NCBI RefSeq assembly: GCF_001039355.2
Contig: NW_019775451.1
Span: 10,781-74,780 of the forward strand
DNA length: 64,000 bases
Reading direction: 5' to 3'
From: Lingula anatina
Lineage: Eukaryota; Brachiopoda; Lingulata; Lingulida; Lingulidae
The position numbers and the translations under genes are program-made. This document shows, one piece after another, positions 46,101 through 56,005 of the stretch. The notes beneath the pieces were generated by a model, which worked only from the letters and a program-made list of their open reading frames with translations, was not told the DNA's origin and made no database searches. The first letter of the stretch is position 1. The number at the start of each line of letters is the position of its first letter.

Positions 46101-46700
46101 AATGCTTACTTTTTGGCTATCTTCTAAGATCTCCTAAGCTAAGGTCATGCCTGTTTCACTACTTTTAAAATGTCTGCCAAACTCGGCATAGAAAAGGCTA
46201 GAAGGTCACATGGACTACTTCTCACTTATGCAAATCATAAGTGGAGAGGCAGACTGAGATTGTGCTAGTTGTGCTTCTAGTACTGCCGGTGCAATCACTG
46301 CAACTACAATCTTTCATCATTGACTTCCCTTAGCATTGCTGTCTTGTCCCAAATTTCTTAGGTCAAATCCTTTCAGGGAAGCACGATTTCTTTCCGAGTT
46401 CATAAATGTGCACTCTTATTTAATTTCAGAAACTTTATCCCCGCCCCTCCTCCTACTGCCAAACTGGCCCCCCTGAGTCAGAGTCCACTACCAACCATGA
46501 CTAAGGACAAGGCTGAGGATCTCAAACTTCCAGCCATTGATATACATGGCCAGGGCCTAATAGCTAAACCTCGTGCCAGCAAGAGGAATGGAGGTGTTGA
46601 GCATTTGGTCACAACTGTTAAGAGCCATCCTCTCAGACAGATCAGGCGCCAGACTAAAAGCAGATGCCAGGTCAAAGACAATGCTCACAGCAACAACTAA
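43188..46700 (+). CDS. Uncharacterised 289-residue protein, seven coding exons
   Basis: Coding exons are 43188-43261, 43522-43601, 43908-44014, 44207-44324, 44723-44784, 45062-45219 and 46430-46700; the ATG is in an exon starting at 43168. The lengths total 870 bases and all phases agree. I found the sixth exon because the fifth and last exons do not join in frame without it; its donor GG|GTAATT is ordinary. The protein starts with a basic Arg/His segment (residues 4-19), then KKDDIWTLLPYIVPEEH and an acidic-basic helix. The middle and end are low in hydrophobic residues, rich in Pro, Thr and Lys, with LKLPAID and a basic C-terminus. No signal peptide or membrane segment is seen. I do not recognise the family. 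The composition resembles small ciliary microtubule-associated proteins, but that is only an impression. Confidence 0.75.
45220..46429 (+). other. Last intron of the uncharacterised gene
   Basis: Contains the inverted-repeat element at 45427-45647; otherwise AT-rich with no gene seen. Confidence 0.6.
45427..45647. mobile_element. MITE, TAGATCGATC family, copy 1
   Basis: The left end CACATTCCCATAGATTTTAG and GATCGATC core mirror the right end, with GATCGATC and GGGAATGGGGTCTAAG. Internal words CTGTCCTGCCTACTACAAGC and GGGGTAATTAACT are shared with two elements at 61.4-61.9 kb. Edges carry TTAG and TAAG. No coding capacity. Confidence 0.7.
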
Positions 46701-47957
46701 AAGACACGTGTAGTGTGTTTGCCTTTCTGCAAATGCCATCCAGTAGAGAAGCAGTGTATATGGTTTTCTTTTTCTTCATCCTAAAGTATATCATTCTATT
46801 TGCTTCCTCATAACCAAAATTCAGAAATTCAAAAACTTCAGGGTATTAATATTTGCTCAGTTGTGACTTATAAATTCACCGCTTATTTACCATGTACTCA
46901 GTTGTGCTACAATAGTGAGTCAGTTATTCTAGTTATTTTACTCTGTGATATCACATCAGCAAATCAGCAAAATATAGGGTATTTATATTCTGTGTAAGAC
47001 AAACAGTTCATATATTATATTTTACACTCACATGCTACAGAATTCCACTTTGGTTTGTTTCATTGGTTATAATTGGTCTAGATCTGTTAAGTTTGAGAGT
47101 TTTAGAACAATAGCTTTTCAATCAAATTACATTTTGTTATGCCCAAAAGATAAATTAATACTACGCACTATTTTCTGTGATAGAAACGAGGTGCCTTTTC
47201 TGGTATCTAAGATAATTTTGTTAAAAACCTTTCAAATTATTCATGCCATCTCTCTCGGCAAAGTATTGTTATTTTGTTTAGTGAAATGACGTTAGTGTTA
47301 CAAACGAGACGCCTTTTCTGGTATCTGAGATATATATTTTTTAAATCTTTTAAATTATTCATGTCACCTCTCTCGGCAAAGTACTGTTATTTAGTTTTGC
47401 TAAATTGCGTAAGTGTTACAAACGAGATGCCTTTTGTGGTACCTGAGGTATTTTTGTTTAAAATCTTTTAAATTATTCATGTCACATTTCTCGGCAAAGT
47501 ACTATTATATTATTTTGTTTGTTAAATGGCGTAAGTGTTAGAAACGAGACGCCTTTTCTGGTATCTGAGATATTTTTTTTTAATATTCAGATTATTCATG
47601 TCACCTTTCTTGGCAAATTACTGTTATTTTGTTTGATAAATTACTTAAGTGTTAGTTGATTTAATGATCTTGCGAACCATTGAAAATAACTGAACTAGTA
47701 TGACCTAGAATATCTTGTAGCCAGTTAGTTCTGGGTGTCATTGTACTGAAAACATGTAAAACGCATTGTATTGTCTGTGAATACTGTACGTCAACCGGGC
47801 ATGTAACCAAAAATCTGTCCTTGTATTCACTTTAGTTGATCCTTAATTTGTACAAATTCGGAAAATTTATGGCATTTCAAGACGTTAAATTGGATTTTAC
47901 CTCGTTAAGCAACTTGCCATTCCAAGCGCGGGGGCACCATTGAGAATAATGCGCTCT
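46701..47957. other. Downstream of the uncharacterised gene
   Basis: No gene seen. Probably begins with its 3' UTR; no AATAAA close to the stop was found on the plus strand. Includes the tandem array at 47170-47650. Confidence 0.5.
47170..47650. repeat. Tandem array, four units of about 118 bases
   Basis: Units share AAACGAGACGCCTTTTCTGG, TTAAATTATTCATGTCACCT and CTCGGCAAAGTACTGTTATT. Unit starts are near 47184, 47299, 47417 and 47539. Confidence 0.85.
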
Positions 47958-48449
47958 TTAAAATGTCAAAACGGGGTGGAAGCAATCCTTGTGGTGTCTG
48001 TTGTCGACTACCAGGTCGCTGTAAGTGGAGGTGTGAAGAGTCGATGTTTGATCACGGCGTCGTGGCTCGCGCTTGGCGACCTCTTCAAGCGACCCAGGCG
48101 CTGTTCCGGTCGAGGACTGTCCTGTATGCCGGACCATGGAAGTCTTATACAGGCTCTCCTCGTGGTGTGACGGCACTGGGTTGTTCAGCTTTGCTGACAC
48201 TGGGGTGTCCTAGCTTGTTGACACTTTGTTGTTGAGGTCAAAGAGTAACAGCTGTGGTAATGTGTGAGAATTTTGGCCCGGATCATCGAGATTTGCACGT
48301 GACTTGGGAAAGGCGGCAGCGCTGCCGGGAGAACCGAGATTCTGTGGCGATGTTTTTTTAGAGAACGTTTGCATCTTTGGAGCATCTGCTGCTTGTAGTG
48401 ACATTTGGCTTGGCGGGGGAAAGTCTAGTTTTGCGAAATGAGATGTCAT
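47958..48449 (-). pseudogene. Coding-like frame interrupted by one TAG
   Basis: On the minus strand an ATG at 48449 opens 79 codons, a TAG stands at 48212-48210, and the same frame continues for 83 codons to TAA at 47958. The interval is clearly more GC-rich than its AT-rich surroundings. The predicted product is rich in Ser, Pro, Thr and His; the first part starts MTSHFAKLDFPPPSQ and the second part ends in DCFHPVLTF. No family is recognised. A stop lies in frame just before the ATG, so this is not simply an internal exon. It may be a decayed gene, a frame with readthrough, a sequencing error, or chance in a GC-rich patch. The plus strand also has an open frame here (47963-48235), less convincing. 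Confidence 0.3.
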
Positions 48450-49150
48450 ATAATTTCATGAATTTTACATCTTACATTTTTTGGCATTGTATTTCAATAA
48501 AATCACTGATCTTACTCATTTGAAATTTGTGTTCAGAATTATGATTTGAAGCACCACAAAATGCATGCATATCAAGCTATTTTGTCAGTCCACAATGGAA
48601 GCTTATGACCAAAATTTTAAGGTGAAACTGAAAAATTACATCTTTTTACATCTAAAATACATCGTAACTTTTAATCACAAGTAATCAAATTTTGTTTATA
48701 TTTGATCTCTATCTTTATCACGTACTCCGTCATTCAAAGTTTTACTGGCAAATTTTCAAAATTTTCAAAACTTTTTGTTATTAAAGCAAGAGTGATCAAA
48801 GTCTCGCAACATTGCCTTTAAAAGCAAACCCCTCTTCGTTGTTTGTCGATATATTCATTTCTTTAAGTTGGCTTTTTAAAGTTATCGAGCTTGAAAAAAT
48901 TCAAAAAACGAAATTGATATTTATGGCATAATGTTTATTCGTATGCTATAAATATGTCTCCGCATACTGGCAAGTACAGACCAAATAACTGGTCCTTATT
49001 CTACATATTGTATGACATCATACAGAGAAATATGTATATTCAAATACTTATGTATAGAAATGCACACATATGGTTCATTGTGATACAGTGCATACACTGT
49101 AAAGTATAGTTACGCATGTGAGTAATCATTTGTATGAAAATATAGATCTA
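48450..49150. other. AT-rich spacer
   Basis: Nothing recognisable except AATAAA near 48495 on the plus strand. Confidence 0.5.
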
Positions 49151-50340
49151 TGCGACATTTAAAATATACTTTGACATGGAGATGGGTATCTCTAAGCAGA
49201 CTGTTCAGGAATCCTAAACAATTTCAAAAATACTTAGATTTGTACAATTGACTCACATTTTCTACGAAACGACAAATTAAAAATAATCCTTACTCTTTTT
49301 TTTTTTTTTTTTGACTGCCTAGTGCAATTTTGACAATGTATACTGCTGGCTTCACTGTCTATGTATTGCACCGTCCATCAGTGTGTAAAATCTATCATTT
49401 CTTATGCGTAAACTTTCTAAATCAAAATCAAAGCAGTGCATGATCCTAATACGCATTGTGTAGTACAATGGAATAACAAATTGTGCATATAACTATTAAT
49501 ATCATCACTAAACATATCACTAAACAGACCGTTCAGTGATTCTAAAAAATTTCCAATACCTAGAATTGTAGAATTGCCTCACATTTTCTACATATCGACC
49601 AATTTAAAATTCTTTTTTATCATTATTATTATTTTTTTTTTTTTTCATTTGTAATTGACTGTCTTGTGCAATTTTGACGATGTATACTGCTGGATTCACC
49701 GTCTATGTAATATTTTTCTAAAAGTCACATTTACATAAAATTATAATAAATATATGTGTATAGGTATTGCACCGTCCATAGGTGTGTAAAATCTACCATT
49801 TCTTATGCGTAAACTTTCTAAAACAAAATCAAAGCAGTGCATGATCCTAATACGCATTTTACAGTACAATGGTAAAACAAAATTTGACATATAACCATTA
49901 ATATATGGATCATCACTGACCAGGCTGCTCAGTGATCCTAAAAAAATTAAAAATGCGTAGACTTGTTCAATTGTCTCACATTTACTACATACCAACCTAT
50001 TTAAGAAAATCCTAATCCTTTTTTTTTTTTTTTTCATTTGTAATTGACCGTCTTGTGCAATTTTGACGATGTATACTGCTGGATTCACCGTCTATGTAAT
50101 ATTTTTCTAAAAGTCAAATCTACATAAAATTGACCTTGTAACAAATATATATATGTATAGATATTGCACAGTCCAAAAGTGTGTAAAATCCACCATTTCT
50201 TATGCGTAAACTTTCTAAAACAAAATCAAAGCAGTGCATGATCCTAATACGCATTTTGCAGTACAATCGAAATACTGAGCTTGACATAATATAACCATTA
50301 ATATGTGAATTGTCACTATGATCTTTTACACTGCGACCAT
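49150..50340. repeat. Tandem array, about three units of 400 bases
   Basis: Units share TTCTTATGCGTAAACTTTCT (starting near 49398, 49799 and 50196) followed by a conserved stretch containing GCAGTGCATGATCCTAATAC, and also GCTGGATTCACCGTCTATGT and a poly-T tract. The spacing is about 400 bases. On the minus strand the conserved part stays open (MRIRIMHCFDFVLESLRIRN) in at least two units, probably because the DNA is conserved and not because it is translated. The array lies immediately 3' of the F-box gene. Confidence 0.85.
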
Positions 50341-50576
50341 ACACAGGCAAGATCCAATACTTGACATGTAGCCTACCTATTTATAGGTGCATGATCATGG
50401 CGAGCGTCCATGTGGATAACGGTACACAGAAACCCCATACTTTCAGTTCTTAAGTCGAAGAACTCATGCAGATGGAAACAATGATCGTGAGGGTTCTTTT
50501 AAAAATTCAAAGAATTTTAGATATACAAATTACAAACCGGCCAACTCTCGGTGGTAGAGGTAATGTATACTCCAGT

Positions 50577-52281
50577 TCATGCACTACGAGAGTTGTGAAA
50601 TTCAAAGGCAAATCCACTGTCAAAAACCTGCATGGTATTCCTGCCAACGCATTCAAGTCCAACAAAATCTCTAACGACAGATGCGCTGTTGTTTTGGCTT
50701 GTAGTACACGCAGTCGTTTGGGCGTGGCCCTCTGTTACAAAGCCGCCCGCACACCGAGATTCTCTCACGGCAACATTCCTCCTACCACTATATATACGTC
50801 CGCGCTGCCGGCTGTGGCTAGGGACTCGCAGATGTTCCTCCTCAACGAAGAAACTTCTCAATTTAAACATGATGAAGTCCCAAATTTCTCCCAATGTTTC
50901 CTCTTTCCCTGTGTCAATGTAGTCGCTCACAAGTTTGTGCAGTCTGCGATACTGCAGGGCCCTGGTGCAAGGTCCGTATGGAATAGGGCCGTCTGAAATT
51001 TAATACAAAACGTGAACTATTTTTTTTAATCAGATTTACACTGTACTGAATGATTCTGTATTGTTAACTAGAAAAATGCTGCAGCGAAAAATAGATTTCA
51101 AAAAAGGCCTACAGGAAAAAATTTGAAGTCTAAACAAAAGTTGTTGTTTTTTTTAATTTCAATTTAAAATGTCAATAAAAAGAATATATGACACAGACCA
51201 TCCATTATATTTATCATTTATCAATTCCCAAGAAATTTTTTAATAATTGATGTAAAAAAATCGAACTCGACACACAGATAACTTAGGCCTACCATAATAT
51301 GTAACATCCCTGTGGCATGCTTGGGGCAGCAACAGTTTTATCAGGCGTTTCTGAGTCCGATGCACCCTCTGGCCAACATTCATCTCTTTTAATGCGCAGA
51401 AAATGTCTTCCCTGCGGGATAGTTCTTCCTGTAGCTTGGACAGAGCGATCGGACTTGTGTCGCCTTCCTCCAAGTATTGGCTGAAACAGAGAAGCACAGA
51501 GAATATACCAGTGAACGGGTCTACCGTCCAGAAATAATCAGTAAGTAAATTACTTTTACGTTTAGATGAAATAGCACGAGCCCCACCCAACCCCTGCCTC
51601 AGACCCGTAACATTTTCCCCAAATTGCCGACAACATTACCCGGAGTGACTTCAAATAAGCCTCGAGAAAAAAAAGCATTTTGTGCATCACACTCTCAAAG
51701 AAAAACCTCACCTGTACCAACGTGACCCTTCAACCTCGGGCATCAAATGAAACCAAGCATTTTTCTGAACCATCCTCTTTACCGCCATCTGGCGGATCAA
51801 GATATCCGCCCCGTAGGTCCACAACTGATTCATCCAACACACCACTTCCTCCTTGGCTCTACCAGGGTCCCACAGAGCACCGTAAGGACTCTGGCGATAA
51901 TGCAAGTCCCAGAGAAAAGAGGTGTACAATGTCTGCACTTCGTAATACCGCTGTCCAAGTGACTCGTAGTGCTCTAGTGAGTCCAAGTCGTACTCGTTGA
52001 ACAAGCACCACGATTTGTACTGTTGGTCCACAACGCTGTATAAGTCGGCACAGTTGTTCATGTACCTCAATACGCTGTCGAGGTCTGAAAAAGACGTATC
52101 GGGTAATATGTATTGTTCAATCGCAGTGGCTTTTGACAAACTTCGCCAAATACATAATCAATTCAATTCAATTCAAATCAATTCAATTCAATGCAATTTT
52201 TACTCACACCTGAAGTTTTGTCGTATCAGCATTTAATTTACGAAGGTATTCCTTGAAAATAACATAACAACAAAAATACAA

Positions 52282-52316
<35 letters not shown>

Positions 52317-54425
52317 ATACAATAAATAAACAGCTAAATAAATAACAATTATTTCTATTTTTACCGAATTCTCCACTTCGAATCTTGGCCTTGTTTGTCA
52401 TCAAGAATGGGTGGGTTTTGAATAAGTGATCCATTAGCATATCCACGATGGGCCCCTGTCCCAGGTTCAATTCTTCGGCCATATCGTACAGTTCGTCGAC
52501 CTCGTCTCCATCTTTAACAAAACAAGACAATTAAATCAAAATCAAAACAAATAAGAGACACCTCTTCAGGAAAAATCTAGCATTTCTAATAATTGAAACA
52601 GAAGTGTTAAATTGATTTCAGAATCAATCAATCAATCTTTAAAGGAGGAGTGTTTGTTGTTACCTAATATTTGAACGTCACGTATGGCCTTAAATATGGG
52701 TGTGTCAGCCGACCTGTGACCCTCCAACAGTCGAGCCAGTGTCCTTATTTCTACTGTCTGTACGCAAGCATCGTAAAGAGCTTCTATTATGATGTAATCT
52801 GTAATAGTAAAGATGTTCTTTTTAAGATATAATACAAAATTCTTAACTTATCACATTACACATTACAGGTACACAGTACAGAATTTCCCCCGCGAAAAAC
52901 GAACTTACATAATTTTACTGGGGAAAATGGTGATTTCCTTTGTGCCATCAACATTTGCTCCTTTTCATTCGCCATGACTTTCAGATTCTGCACGCTTTAA
53001 AACTGTGTCAAAATGGTTGACAGGAGGAGAGATACATCGGGAAGTGGTAATTTGATTTTTCTCTTTGCGACATGAAATCATGGCATATACGTTAATATCT
53101 TATTTAAGGGGGTTTACTCGTCCCCAGATTCGTTAAAATGGTTTATGTATTTCACTTGAGTTCAAAAGCCCACACTTCACCACTTGAATAAAGAAATTTG
53201 AGAAAAATGTACGATGAAATTGGAAGATGAATGTACACATTGCTTCTATATATCAGACATACATATAATTATTTTCATGTCCTAAAATCACTAGGCATAG
53301 CGATCATTTTTTAAAAAACACTTTGGTATTTAGCCTAAATCATATCCCCACATCGATGTATTCACAGAACGAGTTCGTATTAAGGTAAGCTACTCACTAT
53401 CTGTTAAGCATTCCATGTAATAGTCGTAAAACTTGACATCACAACCGGGGCGGTTCATTCGCTGCCGGTGCAGGGACAGTAGACCACCCCAACTGAGGTC
53501 CATGTCTTCTATCGAAGATTCATCTTGATCTAGAATACAAAGATCATAAAGTTTTGATGATGTGCATAAGACATACGTTTTACTTTTACTTGTTTTTTTT
53601 TTCAATCAAAATAATGGGCCCATAAGTAAAACTCCGCTTTGTTAGAATATCTTAAATCAACATGGATCTGGGCGAATAAACATATATTTACCTTGGAAAT
53701 AATGCAGCGGAAAGTTGAATAGCTTCAACATTTGGGAGAAAAGGAACTGTTTGCCTCGCTGCCAGTAGGGGTCTTTAGCATCCAGTGCGTACAGACACGT
53801 GATAACCTCTGGATCTCCCGCCATTAACCCTTGGTACTCCTTCTCGTAGATCAGACCTTTTATGTACTGCAGTTTGTACAGCAGCGCTGACACCATCTTG
53901 GGAGCCAGTGCAGGGTCTGGGATTCTCATGAGATATTTACCAAACCCGAAGTCATACACGTTCTGGAAGTGGTAATTTAAGTTTTGACTTACACGCCATG
54001 AAATGCCTCTGGATTTTTTTTTTCAAAAAAGCACCGATAATCGCGGAAAACTGAATGTATCATAAAAAAATTAAACGTATGTTAAAATTCGTTTGTTTTG
54101 AATAGAGAATAGATGCATTGATGTATTATAGTTATCGACTAATACATGGTCTTACCTCAACGTGTCGCTTCCAAAAGTATGGATCACGGCACAATGCTTG
54201 GAACGTCTTACATGTGCGGGAAAATTGAACAAAGCTCTTGGTGTCAAGATGCTGAACAATTTGCTCCATGAGCTCTGGAGGCAGACTTGTAAGTTGACAT
54301 GGCGGCTCCTCCTCAGCCTCCAAATATTCAAGACATTTTGTCTTTTTCCAGTGTGGAATAGGATCATTCGTGTGTCTGATCCTCTTCTTCGCATGTCCAC
54401 TGAACGAATTCTCTCTGGTAGTCAT
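50577..54425 (-). CDS. F-box protein of 643 residues, eight exons
   Basis: Probable substrate-recognition subunit of an SCF (Skp1-Cullin-F-box) ubiquitin ligase. Exons in order of transcription: 54425-54156, 53962-53692, 53529-53398, 52798-52664, 52511-52365, 52084-51712, 51480-51293 and 50992-50577. They total 1932 bases and every junction keeps phase. The ATG at 54425 has good context (GCCATGA). A basic segment KKRIR is at residues 13-17. The F-box spans about residues 44-86 (LTSLPPELMEQIVQHL, then SRTCKTFQALCRDPYFWKR). The remaining 550 residues are helical-looking, rich in Tyr, Leu and acidic residues, with no WD40, leucine-rich or Kelch repeats. They contain SWGGLLSLHRQRMNRPGCD near residue 190 and many aromatic residues around 300-420. 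I cannot match this part to a named FBXO family; it is not FBXO21. Confidence 0.9.
52279..52320. repeat. AAAT tetranucleotide repeat
   Basis: About 10 AAAT units in the fifth intron of the F-box gene. Confidence 0.95.
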
Positions 54426-54513
54426 GGCTACTTCACTAATATCAAATAAAATTGCTGAAATTTGCGCGAGAAATAATCCTCGTGACCAAGTCAATATTCT
54501 GCTTGGGCGTTTA

Positions 54514-54526
54514 ATTGCCTAGCAAC
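54514..54526. promoter_or_regulatory. X-box-like (RFX) site upstream of the F-box gene
   Basis: ATTGCCTAGCAAC fits the RFX X-box consensus GTNRCC-N(0-3)-RGYAAC with one mismatch (A for G at the first base). It lies about 90 bases upstream of the ATG. Confidence 0.5.
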
Positions 54527-54544
54527 GCTTTCCTTGGCAGCGTT

Positions 54545-54613
54545 ACGTCATAATGCGCGCGTGATCAAACATTGGTTGTGACGTCTGCGACGTCATTTGG
54601 CTGTGCGACGTCA
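54545..54613. promoter_or_regulatory. Cluster of four CRE-like ACGTC motifs
   Basis: ACGTCA at 54545-54550, TGACGTC at 54579-54585, ACGTCA at 54590-54595 and at 54608-54613, all within 70 bases in a CpG-rich patch 120-190 bases upstream of the F-box ATG. These are core binding words of CREB/ATF factors. Confidence 0.55.
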
Positions 54614-55792
54614 ACTTCTTTGATAACACAAGTCAGAAAAAGTGGAAATTGGCATAGGCTATTGGATGTAGATCAAGTTCTCTGTTCTGAATGATTTATT
54701 TCAATGTCAAAGAGTCATAAATGCACATTCTTCTCTGCTTTAATTTTTAACTCGAAGAGATCTTGGTTTATACACCTCATTAATACAATTTTAAGAGATT
54801 TTTAATAGGTTGTTGTTCATCCATATGGTGAGACTTTTTTCAGTTTTCTATCATCAGATGGCAGATGTGACAGTTGCTCTTTGGTGCACGTCATCGGTAT
54901 TAAAACATGACTCTGCTTTCAATTAAGGGTAATTTAATTTCAGTCATATGAATAAAATACACATTCGGAAACTAATGAGACTTTACAAAAATAGGCTTAG
55001 AAGGGAGCAGATTTCACATTGTTCTAGAAACTAGAATAAGCCTAAATAGACCTACACTGTTTTTGCTTCAACGCTATTTTTGCTTTATTTTGCCCCCCCC
55101 CCCTCCCCCCCAATCCATAGCCTATGGCATCAAAACGGTACAGGCTAATATTCACTTTTATAGTAGTAACCTATATCACAATCCCTAGTCTATTTTTTTT
55201 ATAAAAGTTCTATGGTAGGCCTATTACAGGACTCAGATAACTAAAGGTTATCTTATCGAAACTTTTTTCCATATAGAAAAATCTGCAATTGTTAAAAAAG
55301 CGTTGAATTATTATAACAGTTAACAAACACTATGCATTTATTTATTTATTCCCCCTTCAAGGATAAAAGAAATAAAACGTGCAAGACATAAATCACACAT
55401 AAATAGAGATAAAATCATTCTAATACGCAGTGAGGTAAAATTATACTACAGATATTTACAAAACACATACAAAATTTAGTCGAAGAATAACAGATGAGAA
55501 AATTGTCATTGTTATGAAATGCAAAGAAATCGGATCTCTGGTTGCATTAGTTCAGACCTCACTTGCCAAGAGAGACCTAGACATTACAGTTTACTTATTT
55601 ATAGTTACATTTCTATTGCACAATTTCACCTATACCCATGTAGATTTACCGGTATACGCTACAATGATAACACTTTTCATATACACACACAACGGACAAT
55701 AGAAGTGTCACCCCTACTGAACCAATACTTTGGGAGAGATAAATGACTGTGAAATGATATGCTCCTGGTATCATTTTATTAACATCAGCTTT

Positions 55793-55834
<42 letters not shown>

Positions 55835-56005
55835 GATTACTCTGATTCAGGGGGTGACACTTCTATTGTCCATTGCGTGTAGAACAATGTGTAAAAAGAA
55901 TTAAAACTTTAAATGCTTTAGTTTTAACTAGTTGAAAGATGAATAAAGTTGACCACAGTATTTACAGATTAAAAACAGGAAATATCGGTCGACAAGCCTG
56001 TCAGA
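54614..56005. other. Spacer between F-box 5' end and P450 3' end
   Basis: No gene seen. TTTATT at 55775-55780 reads AATAAA on the minus strand, about 230 bases after the P450 stop, and is a candidate polyadenylation signal. A foldback element lies at 55687-55885. Confidence 0.6.
55687..55885. mobile_element. Foldback/MITE-like element with central poly-A
   Basis: GGACAATAGAAGTGTCACCC near 55694-55713 is repeated inverted near 55855-55874, with imperfect pairing further out (ACACACAACGG versus ACACGCAATGG). The loop contains 39 consecutive A (55794-55832). Confidence 0.6.

Noticed and set aside
46497-46700. A separate 67-codon gene starting at 46497
   Set aside because: The frame extends upstream to the acceptor at 46429 and joins exon 45062-45219 in phase, so the ATG is internal.
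50466-50996. 176-codon open frame on the plus strand
   Set aside because: It is antisense to the last F-box exon, which fits splice sites and phase on the minus strand.
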